A stretch of 64,000 nt of DNA from UBA1444 sp964521625 (GTDB lineage Bacteria > Bacillota > Negativicutes > UBA1444), in contig CAZFSM010000006.1 in assembly GCA_964521625.1 (NCBI GenBank), forward strand, positions 1 to 64,000, written 5' to 3'. Positions 23,921 through 32,889 of the stretch are shown piece after piece. The notes beneath the pieces are model-generated. The model did not search any database, was not told the origin of the DNA, and saw nothing but the letters and a program-made list of their open reading frames with translations. Position 1 is the stretch's first letter, and each line of letters opens with the position of its first letter. A program made the position numbers and the translations under genes.

Positions 23921-25528
23921 ATGGCCGAAGGTTCTGAATTGGAAATTAAACTGGCGGTGACTGATAGTCGCCTGTTTGAACTTATTCTGACCGACCCGCA
24001 AATTCTGAAGCTGGCGCAGGGCGAAGCGCCGCTGACGCGAAATTTTGAAGCGCTTTATTTTGATACGCCCAGCTTTGCATTGCAACGCCAGGGGTTTGCC
24101 TATCGAATCCGACGGGAGGGAGCCGAGTGGATTGCCACGGTCAAATGCGACCGGAGCAGAGGCGGCGGCTTAGTTGCGCGGGAAGAATGGAACGAAGCGG
24201 TAAAAGGACCGGACGCGGCTAAACTGGCGTTTGCCGGAACGAATGTCGGCGAGCGGTTGGCAAAAGCGATCGGCGACGAACAGCTTCAATTGTTGTTTAC
24301 CAGCAATTTTACCCGGACCGTGCTGATGCTGCGAACCGAAGAGGATACTTTGGTTGAACTGGCACTGGACCGGGGAACCATCTGGGGCGGCATTGGCGGA
24401 ACCCCGATCTGCGAACTGGAACTGGAACTGAAAGAGGGGAAAGTCAGCCAATTGCTGGAACTGGCTGGCTGGGTAGCATCCCACTGGCATTTGCTGCCGG
24501 AGAATAACAGCAAATATGCGCGGGGTATTCAATTATTGCAAACCGGTCAACCAATTCAATCTCCATTGTTATCTGAAGAACCAGCCAAGCCTGGTTTGCC
24601 GCCGCTGCTCACGACACTCGCTGATCGCTGTATCGCGGAGCTGTTTGTCATGCAGACCGCCGTTCAGGCGCAGGGCGCCACGCCGGAAAGTATCCGCGCG
24701 CTGCGGATTCAATGCCGACGATTGCGTTCGTTGTTGCAGTTCTTTCAGTCGCGCCTGCGCAAGGATGACTGGCAACTGCATACGGACCGGTTGCGGCAAT
24801 GGGGAGCGCTGCTCGGCAGCATCCGCGATATTGATGTTCTGAACAAAGCATGGACAGGGTTTGCCGATTATTTTAGCGCCGTATTGTCGGCATCACCGCA
24901 TTGGCGGCACATTCTGACGGAACGACGTGACTTTTTGGCCGAAGATCTGCTGCATCGACTGGCGCGCAGTGAATTGACCCCGGTCGTCTTTGAGCTGCAA
25001 GCCTGGTTGTATCGTGAGCAAGAAGCCGGCGATGAAACGGCGGAAGCCAGTAGTGACGCATTTATCCGTAAGAGCTTGCTGCAGACTAGCAAGCAGCTGA
25101 GGGAAGATCTTGATGCGGTTGATGGTACAAGCGGGATGAAAAAGCTGCATAAATTGCGGATCAAGGTGAAACGGGTCCGCTATTTCCAAGAAGCTTTGAC
25201 CGAGATCCCTCAATATCAGGATGAAGCTTTTCTGGCTGCCTTGAAACGGACCCAGACGGCAATCGGTAAAATACATGATGCATATCAAATAAAAAGCCTG
25301 CTCGATCAAATCGATACAGGCAGTGTGGATGAAAAATTTCTGCGTGAGAAAGAATTGTTCCTCTGTTGGCGGGGACGCCAGATTGCAGAACAAATGTTTT
25401 TATTGCCAAAAGTTATGGAAGAACTTGATAAAGCGGCGAAAACACGGTCACGATCGCTGGCGTCGCTGCGCGCTGGCAAGAGGAACAAGGCTCGCTATCA
25501 CGCCGACTCGCATGAACCAGGCGAGTGA
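23921..25528 (+). CDS. CYTH-CHAD domain protein
   Basis: Residues 1-200 form a CYTH domain (ELEIK motif, then FDTPSFALQRQGFAYRIRRE and TVKCDR), a tunnel fold that handles triphosphate or other phosphoanions. Residues about 225-510 form a CHAD domain (RIQCRRLRSLLQFF, KLHKLRIKVKRVRYFQEAL) with conserved basic residues; CHAD domains bind polyphosphate. 535 residues from the ATG at 23921, which follows GGGAGG. Its neighbours on the other strand are sixA, ppk and ppx, so a polyphosphate-related role is likely. The 3' end overlaps sixA by 81 bases tail to tail. Confidence 0.92.
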   Translation: MAEGSELEIKLAVTDSRLFELILTDPQILKLAQGEAPLTRNFEALYFDTPSFALQRQGFAYRIRREGAEWIATVKCDRSRGGGLVAREEWNEAVKGPDAAKLAFAGTNVGERLAKAIGDEQLQLLFTSNFTRTVLMLRTEEDTLVELALDRGTIWGGIGGTPICELELELKEGKVSQLLELAGWVASHWHLLPENNSKYARGIQLLQTGQPIQSPLLSEEPAKPGLPPLLTTLADRCIAELFVMQTAVQAQGATPESIRALRIQCRRLRSLLQFFQSRLRKDDWQLHTDRLRQWGALLGSIRDIDVLNKAWTGFADYFSAVLSASPHWRHILTERRDFLAEDLLHRLARSELTPVVFELQAWLYREQEAGDETAEASSDAFIRKSLLQTSKQLREDLDAVDGTSGMKKLHKLRIKVKRVRYFQEALTEIPQYQDEAFLAALKRTQTAIGKIHDAYQIKSLLDQIDTGSVDEKFLREKELFLCWRGRQIAEQMFLLPKVMEELDKAAKTRSRSLASLRAGKRNKARYHADSHEPGE

Positions 25529-25966
25529 ACCGATCGTTTGTTCCGGACTGTCTAGTTGAATTGATGCGGCGCTGCCTGGGCGGAAAAGCAAGGCTGCGCC
25601 GCTTATTTTTTCCGTCCATTCACTCATAGTCGGCTCGTGACCGACAACGATCACTACATCCAACGCAGGCGTATTAAGCCATTCCGCTTGCAGGTCGGCA
25701 ATGTTGCCTTCAACAATGGCATCGGCAATATGGAGTTTGCATTTTTTACCGAAGGCGGTGCGTAACAATTCAGCGGTTTGCAGTGTTCGCACTGCCGGAC
25801 TGGTCCAGATTTGAACATTGCGGCCTTTGTACAGAGAAAGGGCCAGGCCGCGAGCTGCCTGTTTAATTTTTTTACGTCCGATCGAAGTCAGTTCCCGCTC
25901 GAAATCCGGCTTGGCATCCGAGCGCAGTTCCGCTTTGCCGTGACGCATCAGAATTATTTCTAGCAC
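25448..25966 (-). CDS. sixA: SixA-like histidine phosphatase
   Basis: A 172-residue histidine phosphatase with the RHG motif in LMRHGKAELRSD and the second catalytic His in VVGHEPTMSEW. E. coli SixA dephosphorylates phosphohistidine in signalling proteins; relatives next to CHAD and ppk genes may act on other phosphate compounds. The C-terminal 26 residues lie in the convergent overlap with the CYTH-CHAD gene. Upstream, ppk ends 16 bases before its start, so ppx-ppk-sixA probably form one minus-strand operon. Confidence 0.88.
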   Translation of the reverse strand: MLEIILMRHGKAELRSDAKPDFERELTSIGRKKIKQAARGLALSLYKGRNVQIWTSPAVRTLQTAELLRTAFGKKCKLHIADAIVEGNIADLQAEWLNTPALDVVIVVGHEPTMSEWTEKISGAALLFRPGSAASIQLDSPEQTIGSLAWFMRVGVIASLVPLASAQRRQRS

Positions 25967-25981
25967 TGATAATTTCCTCCG

Positions 25982-28084
25982 TTATTTTTCAGTTAGCGGG
26001 TTGGCAGACTGTACCTGCCAGGGGGCAGGCGCTAAATTGACTGCATTTTCTTTGGCTTGTCGCAGCAGTTCATTTTGCGCATTGATTTTCAATTTGCCAC
26101 TGACCCGGCGGCGACGATAAGCCCCTGTAGACTTCATCTCGTGCGATTTTTGATTATCTGACAGTAATAATTCCAGCAGTTCCAGGATTCTTTTGCGATG
26201 AGGTTCCGATTCAATTGGAAAGAAAACCTCCACGCGATTGTTCAAGTTGCGCGGCATCCAATCGGCGCTGGATAAATACAGTTTTTCATCACCGCCGGCA
26301 TTAAAATAGAAGATCCGGCTATGCTCCAGAAAGCGTCCGACAATGCTGCGTACCGTTATGTGGTTGCTGACACCGGGGATTCCCGGTCGCAAAGTGCAGA
26401 TGCCCCGAATAATCAGGTCGATCTTCACTCCGGCGGCAGAAGCTGCATAGAGGGCTGCAACAATTTCGCTGTCAGCCAGGGAATTCATCTTGGCAATAAT
26501 GCGAGCCGGTTTGCCTGCTTTGGCGAAAACGATTTCCTGACCAATCAGTTCAAGAAGTTTGTCGCGCAAACCGAGCGGTGCGACGGCAAGTTTGTTCCAG
26601 ACGGGGGGATCGGAATAGCCGGTCAATACATTGAAGAAACCGGAAGCATCGGCGCCAAATTGATCATTGGTGGTAAACAGGCCGATGTCGGTATAGACGC
26701 GGGCGGTCGAGTCATTGTAATTGCCGGTGCTCATGTGTACATAGCGGCGAATGCCGCCATCTTCGCGGCGGACGACCAGACACATTTTGGCATGGGTTTT
26801 TAATCCGACCAGGCCGTAAATGACATGACAACCTGCTTCTTCCAGACGACGGGCCCACTGGATGTTGTTTTCTTCGTCAAACCGGGCCATGATCTCGACA
26901 ACCACAGTGACTTGTTTGCCGTTTTCCGCCGCCTGCGCGAGCGAACGAATCAGCGGAGAATTACCGCTGATTCGGTATAATGTTTGTTTGATTGCCAAAA
27001 CATGTGGATCTTCAGCAGCTGTGCGGACAAAGTTAAGGACTGGCAGAAAAGATTCATACGGATGGTGAAGCAGGATATCTTTTTCACGGATTGCTTCAAA
27101 CAGATTATTGCCGGGTGGTAAATCGAGCGGCCATTGAGGTTGAATCGGCGCCTGGCGCAGATGATCAAAGCCGCTGATTTCGGCGAAGCGAAAAAAACAT
27201 GTCAAGTCAAGCGGGCCGCTGATTTCGTACAAATCGTCTTCATCGATCCTGAGTTCATCAATGAGAAATTTGCGAATAAGCTTGTTATCCTCGCGGGCGA
27301 TTTCCAGTCGCACCGCCCGGCCGCGTTTGCGCTGCCGCAGCGAACGTTGCACTTCTTCCAGCAAATCGTCGGCTTCTTCTTCATCGATCAGAAAATCAGC
27401 GTTGCGAGTAATGCGGAAGGGGACAATATTCTTGATTTTATAACCGTGGAACAGCTGGCGGCAATGCACCCGGATCACGTCTTCGAGAAACACGAAGCAG
27501 CGTTTCTTTTTTTCACAGGGGACTTCGAGAATCCGCGGCAATACACCGGGGACCTGAATCACGGCGATACTGGTTTCCCCCGATTTATCGACCAGTGTCA
27601 AACCAAGGTTGAGACTGCGATTGGAGAGAAAAGGGAACGGATGGCTGGCATCGACTGCCAAAGGAGTCAAAACAGGCGAAATCATATTGTCAAAGTATTT
27701 GCGCAGCCAGTCGGCGGCAAACGATGGCAGTTCTTCGGGCTGAGTGAAGGGGAGATGTTCGCGTTCCATTTCCTGCAGCACGTCTTTTAACAAACGATAT
27801 TGTTGCTTGACCAATTTATGCACTGCTTTGGCAGCGGCGGACAGTTGCTGAGTGGGCGACATGCCTGCAGGATCGATCCACTCGCGCGATTCGTCGATTT
27901 GGTTCTTCAGGGTGCCGACCCGTACCATGAAGAACTCATCCAGATTGGAACTGGCAATAGCAATGAAACGCAGCCGTTCGAGCAACGGATTGTCTCTGAC
28001 ATCTGCTTCCTCCAATACCCGTTCATTAAATTTCAGCCAGCTCAGTTCGCGGTTCAGATAATATTCCGGCCTGTCAAATTCCAT
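25982..28084 (-). CDS. ppk: Polyphosphate kinase 1
   Basis: Reversibly builds polyphosphate from ATP. YYLNRELSWLKFNERVLEEA is the PPK1 N-terminus; the two catalytic histidines are in HMSTGNYNDSTARVYTDIG and FLEHSRIFYF. 700 residues from the ATG at 28084, which has AGGAGGAAA upstream; an in-frame extension of 25 residues lacks a ribosome site. The start overlaps the end of ppx by 11 bases. Confidence 0.96.
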   Translation of the reverse strand: MEFDRPEYYLNRELSWLKFNERVLEEADVRDNPLLERLRFIAIASSNLDEFFMVRVGTLKNQIDESREWIDPAGMSPTQQLSAAAKAVHKLVKQQYRLLKDVLQEMEREHLPFTQPEELPSFAADWLRKYFDNMISPVLTPLAVDASHPFPFLSNRSLNLGLTLVDKSGETSIAVIQVPGVLPRILEVPCEKKKRCFVFLEDVIRVHCRQLFHGYKIKNIVPFRITRNADFLIDEEEADDLLEEVQRSLRQRKRGRAVRLEIAREDNKLIRKFLIDELRIDEDDLYEISGPLDLTCFFRFAEISGFDHLRQAPIQPQWPLDLPPGNNLFEAIREKDILLHHPYESFLPVLNFVRTAAEDPHVLAIKQTLYRISGNSPLIRSLAQAAENGKQVTVVVEIMARFDEENNIQWARRLEEAGCHVIYGLVGLKTHAKMCLVVRREDGGIRRYVHMSTGNYNDSTARVYTDIGLFTTNDQFGADASGFFNVLTGYSDPPVWNKLAVAPLGLRDKLLELIGQEIVFAKAGKPARIIAKMNSLADSEIVAALYAASAAGVKIDLIIRGICTLRPGIPGVSNHITVRSIVGRFLEHSRIFYFNAGGDEKLYLSSADWMPRNLNNRVEVFFPIESEPHRKRILELLELLLSDNQKSHEMKSTGAYRRRRVSGKLKINAQNELLRQAKENAVNLAPAPWQVQSANPLTEK

Positions 28085-29642
28085 AATTTCCTCCTGCCTG
28101 ATTGATGAGGACGGGGCGTACGCCGTGAACATGCTCGAAGAAATCGGCTTTGTCGACAAAGGTCCATTGCTCCAGTGAAAAATCTTCGATCGGCGCTACT
28201 TTTACTTCCAGGGTGTCGCCGTGCAGGCGAATTTCACAGTCAGCAGCTTTCTGTTTGTGGCTGCGGTCGATTGAATCGGCGAGGCGAATCAGTGAAGCCA
28301 GTTTGGCAACTTTGACTTTTTCCTCCCGATCCAGTCGGGAAAAATTGCCGTCGAGGTCGGAGGGAGTGCCTTTGGAATGGTAGTGGGCGATATTTGCAAT
28401 AACTTCCTTTTCGCGCTCGGTAAAACCGATGATGTCGGAAGATAGGATCAGGCGATAGGAAAAAAAGTAATGCCGGCGCAAGTTTACAAATTTGCCGATA
28501 TCATGCAGGATAGCGGCAACTTGCAATAAGAAACGGTCCCGGGTCGGCAATCCGTGAAGCGGCTCCATGGCGTCAAACAGTTTTAAAGAGAGAGTTTCCA
28601 CCGCACGGGAGTGCAATTTTTCATAGCGATATTTTTCGCCGAGATTGCGGGCCAATGACAAAATCTGCTCTTCGAGAGTCGCGATAAACGGATCTCCCAC
28701 TTTTTCTGCAGCGTGCAGCAAGGTGACGCCATCGACCAGTTGGGCGTCGGGGAAGATGATTTCAGGCGCGTTGGTGATGGAGAGAATTTGATTGTAAAGT
28801 ACAATCGTGGGTAGCGCCATTTCCGCCTTGTTTTCGCCCAGGCGAAAAGTCTTCATTAGCTGCGGCAGGTTGAGCGACGAGACTTGTTCATACAGGGCGC
28901 GAAATTCATCCTGACCCACCAACGAGATCGCTTCATTTGAGGTCCGGCCCAACATTTGCAGCAACAGATGGTTTTCATTACCGGAGGTTACGATATATTT
29001 TATTTGCTGTTCGGACAGTTCGCTTTGCACCGTCTCAATTGAGCTGTAAATATATTCGGACAGCGCCTGATGAAAATGAATTGATTCCCGTTGATTCTTG
29101 TCAAAGCTTTCCTTGATGCGAAGTGCACCAATGTGAATGTTTTGCTGGTATTGGATGATCCCGTCTCTTAACAACGTGAAGCCGAGGCCGCCGGAAGAAA
29201 TGTCAACAAACAGCAGAGCCTCGCCGGTGCGTTCGATCTGATGTTTTCGAACTGTATTATACAAGGCGACATACTTAAAATAGATTTCCTGCAACATATC
29301 GACGACTTCCAGTTGAAAACCGGTACGAGTGCGGACCTGGTCAACCACATAGTGTTGGTTCTCGGCTTCGCGCAAAGCAGTGGTGGCGATGACGCGATAA
29401 TCTTTCACGCCATATTCGTTCAGCAGTCTTTTGTAGCCGCGCAGCAAGGCGCAGAGTTGCCCGGAGGTCGTAAAACTGATCCGACCGGTTTTAAACGTTT
29501 CTTCGCCCAGAAACACTTCGCGCGAGGTTTTTTCGATGACCCGCAAATCGTTTAGTGCAGTGTACTCGCTAATTTGCAGTGTAATTTGTTCAGAGCCGAT
29601 ATGGATGATGGCGAACAGTTTGGGTGAAGCTTTTTTGCCCAA
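28074..29642 (-). CDS. ppx: Exopolyphosphatase/GppA family protein with HD domain
   Basis: Residues 1-310 form the actin-like Ppx/GppA phosphatase fold (FAIIHIGSEQITLQI, VIATTALREAEN, FVDISSGGLGFTLL), and the C-terminal half is an HD domain with LHDIGKFVNLRRHYFFSYRL. Such proteins hydrolyse polyphosphate or pppGpp. The first strand reads HIGSEQ where many family members have DxGS, and DISSGG replaces DIGGGS, so the phosphate-binding loops are atypical. The TTG start at 29642 follows AGGAGGG. Transcribed with ppk and sixA. Confidence 0.88.
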   Translation of the reverse strand: MGKKASPKLFAIIHIGSEQITLQISEYTALNDLRVIEKTSREVFLGEETFKTGRISFTTSGQLCALLRGYKRLLNEYGVKDYRVIATTALREAENQHYVVDQVRTRTGFQLEVVDMLQEIYFKYVALYNTVRKHQIERTGEALLFVDISSGGLGFTLLRDGIIQYQQNIHIGALRIKESFDKNQRESIHFHQALSEYIYSSIETVQSELSEQQIKYIVTSGNENHLLLQMLGRTSNEAISLVGQDEFRALYEQVSSLNLPQLMKTFRLGENKAEMALPTIVLYNQILSITNAPEIIFPDAQLVDGVTLLHAAEKVGDPFIATLEEQILSLARNLGEKYRYEKLHSRAVETLSLKLFDAMEPLHGLPTRDRFLLQVAAILHDIGKFVNLRRHYFFSYRLILSSDIIGFTEREKEVIANIAHYHSKGTPSDLDGNFSRLDREEKVKVAKLASLIRLADSIDRSHKQKAADCEIRLHGDTLEVKVAPIEDFSLEQWTFVDKADFFEHVHGVRPVLINQAGGNYGI

Positions 29643-29899
29643 TTGATTCGGCCCTCCTAGTTAGTAATAAATAATCATTCGACAAAAATGGCCAGAACCC
29701 TTGCTGGTGGGGTTAAGTTTTTGTTAAGTAAACTTATCGTTTTTGCGGAATTGGCAGGTGAATGAAGCAGGAGTTTATATTTATCCGCAGAAAATAGTAG
29801 ATATAAATTGGAGAAATGTGCTCTGTCAGAAAAATGAAACCATGCATAACAATACCTGTAAAATCCCCGATTGAATTATGTATTATAGTTAGGAGTGAT

Positions 29900-30763
29900 A
29901 TGAAAATGAGTATCAAAGTAATGTTGGTCGATGATTCAACATTCTCGCGAACAATATTGGCAGGAACGTTGGAGGAAGTGGGATGTGAAATAGTCGGCGA
30001 AGCCGATTCAATCGAAAGTTTGATTCATACCTATCAAGAATGTCGACCGGATCTGGTGATTATGGATATTGCCATGCCTGGCGCAGACGGATTCGAATGC
30101 ACCAAGGCGCTCCGATTGCATGACCCGGCTGCGAAAGTGATCATGTGCAGTTCGATGAAGGATGAGGATTCAGAATCGGAGGCCAAGCGTGCTGGAGCAG
30201 TCGGTTATGTGCAAAAACCAGCGGATGTGGAAACCTTGCAGCGCGTTATTCAGCATGTGCTGGCGCCGGACACCTTGTTTAGCAATTTGGAAGAGTGGGG
30301 CATGGATACTTTTAAAGAAGCGCTAGCGCAAAGCACGACCCGGATGACGAAAACCACGGTGAGTTTCCAAAATATCGAAGGGGAACGGCAGTATACTTCG
30401 CAGGGAATCATGGTTGTCATCGGAATTATCGGCCGCTATCCGGGCTCTTTGATTATCGATATATCGAACGAAGCGGCAGAAAAGATGGCGGCTTCCATCC
30501 TTAAACGCGAGGTGAAGAACCGCGACGAGGTTGTGGCAATGGCCGCGGAATATGCGAATGTGGTTGGTGGAATCGCTTGCTCGATGCTAAACAAAAAAGA
30601 CAAAACCTTCGGTTTTAAAGTGGCGCCTCCGAGCGTATTTTTTGGTGAGGCCACCGAAATGTTCAGCCCGAACATCCGTCTTCGCAGCGTTCATGCAGAT
30701 ACCGATTTTGGACAAGTCTACATGAGTCTTGGCTTTAAAAAGGGGTTGGTATTATGGATGTAA
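29900..30763 (+). CDS. Response regulator with CheY receiver and CheX-like phosphatase domain
   Basis: Residues 1-125 are a receiver: MLVDDSTFSR (acid pocket), LVIMDIAMPGADG with the phospho-acceptor Asp, and VQKPAD with the Lys. Residues about 130-287 are a CheC/CheX-like domain with the active-site pattern E-x-x-N in AAEYANVVGG. CheX-type proteins dephosphorylate CheY-P, so this regulator appears to carry its own phosphatase. The ATG at 29900 and one at 29906 are both possible after AGGAG. It overlaps cheX by 10 bases. Confidence 0.87.
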   Translation: MKMSIKVMLVDDSTFSRTILAGTLEEVGCEIVGEADSIESLIHTYQECRPDLVIMDIAMPGADGFECTKALRLHDPAAKVIMCSSMKDEDSESEAKRAGAVGYVQKPADVETLQRVIQHVLAPDTLFSNLEEWGMDTFKEALAQSTTRMTKTTVSFQNIEGERQYTSQGIMVVIGIIGRYPGSLIIDISNEAAEKMAASILKREVKNRDEVVAMAAEYANVVGGIACSMLNKKDKTFGFKVAPPSVFFGEATEMFSPNIRLRSVHADTDFGQVYMSLGFKKGLVLWM

Positions 30764-31218
30764 ATTCGATTAATCCGATACTGAAAGCATTTGCAGAGAT
30801 TCTTCCCCAGATCGGCTTTCAGGAAATCAACAAAAATGGCGTATTTTGGGAAGGCGCGGTTTTGGAAAACCCCGGCGTTCTGATCAATATAGGCGTCATG
30901 GGGCCGCTAAAAGGCGCGATTCTGATTGGGATGAGCATCGACAATGCCCACCAGTTTGCCTCCAAGATGATGATGGGTATGCCGGTTTCCGAGCTGGACG
31001 AGTTGGCGCAAAGCGCATTGGCCGAAATGGGAAACATGGTTTGCGCGAATGCCTGTAGTCTTTTTAGTTTGTCGGGGGTAGTCGGGCTGGATATTTCTCC
31101 ACCCACATTACTCGTGGGGAAGGGCGGGCAGGTAAGGCTGTCCGTACCCAAAATGTTGGTGGTCAAGTTTGCGGCTGACGGCATCGCAGTGGATGTGTAT
31201 GTCGGTTTGTTCAGTTAA
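30754..31218 (+). CDS. cheX: CheX-type CheY-P phosphatase
   Basis: A 154-residue CheX/CheC-like protein: the phosphatase helix SALAEMGNMVCANA contains E-x-x-N, and the fold starts with NPILKAFAEILPQIGF. It is expected to dephosphorylate response regulators in chemotaxis. It overlaps the CheY-CheX fusion by 10 bases, so the two are probably made together, perhaps as a heteromer. A strong terminator follows. Confidence 0.85.
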   Translation: MDVNSINPILKAFAEILPQIGFQEINKNGVFWEGAVLENPGVLINIGVMGPLKGAILIGMSIDNAHQFASKMMMGMPVSELDELAQSALAEMGNMVCANACSLFSLSGVVGLDISPPTLLVGKGGQVRLSVPKMLVVKFAADGIAVDVYVGLFS

Positions 31219-31282
31219 TGGATAGTCTCCGTTGGCAGGATCCGGGAATGAAAAATTTGGTGATAGTTAGTGATAGTTAGAG

Positions 31283-31305
31283 GCGGGCTGCGGCCCGCTT
31301 TTTTT
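31283..31305 (+). terminator. Intrinsic terminator after cheX
   Basis: GCGGGC (31283-31288) pairs with GCCCGC (31293-31298), loop TGCG, followed by seven T. Confidence 0.92.
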
Positions 31306-31424
31306 GTTTTAGTTTTGATTGACAACAAAGATGTCTTGTGCTATTGGTATTAGAGTCTCCCGGCAATGGGAATACGAAAATCAGCAGCGATATAAACCAA
31401 AATGCAGAAAAGGGATTGAACAGC

Positions 31425-32708
31425 GTGGACGAAAGTCAAAGAAAGAGAATTTTAATTGCAAAACATGACCATAAAATGGAAATAGCGGCGCTGCGCGCCA
31501 GTGAAGATCGGTTCCGTCAGTTTGCTCAGCATCTTCCGGTTCCGCTGGTATATGGAAATCGAAGCAACGGGCGCAATGAGTTCGCCAATGCACAATTCGT
31601 GCAAACGTTCGGCTACACACTGGAAGATGTGCCGACCATATCAGCGTGGTGTGAAATTGCCTATCCTGATGAAAAATATCGCAGCGAGCGGATGCGTGTA
31701 TGGGATAATGCGGTGGTTTCCGGCAAGACATGTCCGATCAATATTGAACCGCGCGAAGCGAACATTGTCTGTAAAAGCGGTGAAGTCCGACTGTTTATTG
31801 TCAGTGGAACAATCACGGCTGAAGGTGTTCTTGCGACGTTCATCGACATCACGGAAAAGCGGCATGATGAAAAATTGCTGATGGCATCGTACGAACGGAA
31901 AAGAAAAAACGATCTTCTCAACTACTTGATCCATCACGACACACCGCCCGCTAAAGCCTTGTCTGCGTGTGAACGAATGCTGGGAAGCCTTGTAACGGGG
32001 CCTTTAAACTGTTATTTGCTTGTGATGGCTAGCTACAAAGGAAAGCCGCGAAAATACTGGCTGGAGCAACGTGAGATATATCAACCTTTGGTTGACTCCA
32101 TCGCCAATGTATTGTCAAATGAAACAACGATTGTTTGGGAAAGTTCAGATGGACTGGGAATTCTCCGGTTTGGCGATGAACTGGCGAATACGCGCAAAAT
32201 TGATCAGATCAAGCAAGCTGAAGAATTATTGCAAACTATCGTGCTCCATGAACCGGAATTTAACGGCGCAATTGGCGTTGCCGACTGCACGGGAAATCTG
32301 TCAGAGCTTGGCATGCTCTATCGGCAGGCGTTCGTATCTGTACAGAGCGGCCCAAAAATTTGGCCCCAACGCAAGATTTTTCATTACTATGATATTGGGC
32401 TGCTTCAGTTTTTGCCTTATATCAGTGATCAAAAACAATTAGACAGCTATATTGAGCGGACGTTAGGACCAGTGTTGCATCACGATAAAAATAAAAAAAT
32501 GAAACTGCTGCCGACGCTCGAAGGGATCATGTTAAGCGCCAACTTAAAGAGTGCGGCCAATACACTGTCGATTCATTACAAGACGTTAATGGTCCGTAAG
32601 CGGCAACTAGAATGGATTTTTGGCGCGGACCTTGATGACATCGATGTGCGAATAACGTTGTCCAGCGCGATAAAACTGATGAAGATACGAGCAGGAGCGG
32701 AAGAATAG
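31425..32708 (+). CDS. PAS-containing PucR-type transcriptional regulator
   Basis: Residues about 25-150 form a PAS domain (FRQFAQHLPVPLVYGNRS, IDITEKRHDEKL). A CdaR/GGDEF-like middle follows, then a PucR C-terminal HTH (LSIHYKTLMVRKRQLEWIFG). Such proteins activate genes in response to small metabolites. I choose the GTG at 31425 because AAAAGGGA precedes it and because TTGACA at 31319-31324 may be the promoter; a longer frame from 31338 cannot be excluded. No obvious target operon is adjacent; a chemotaxis receptor gene follows. Confidence 0.85.
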   Translation: MDESQRKRILIAKHDHKMEIAALRASEDRFRQFAQHLPVPLVYGNRSNGRNEFANAQFVQTFGYTLEDVPTISAWCEIAYPDEKYRSERMRVWDNAVVSGKTCPINIEPREANIVCKSGEVRLFIVSGTITAEGVLATFIDITEKRHDEKLLMASYERKRKNDLLNYLIHHDTPPAKALSACERMLGSLVTGPLNCYLLVMASYKGKPRKYWLEQREIYQPLVDSIANVLSNETTIVWESSDGLGILRFGDELANTRKIDQIKQAEELLQTIVLHEPEFNGAIGVADCTGNLSELGMLYRQAFVSVQSGPKIWPQRKIFHYYDIGLLQFLPYISDQKQLDSYIERTLGPVLHHDKNKKMKLLPTLEGIMLSANLKSAANTLSIHYKTLMVRKRQLEWIFGADLDDIDVRITLSSAIKLMKIRAGAEE

Positions 32709-32889
32709 GAGAAACGATCCCGGATTGGTGTTTTGCTGCTTTTTGTCCTTTATGGAGTGAAAAGCAGCTTCTTTATGCAAAAATACGGGATAAGAAAGTA
32801 AGTGATAATAACTATAGAATGCAATAAAATAACTAATTGTAAAGCGCATTTGCGTAAATTTTCTGTGCAAGCATCGAGGAGGAAGAACC

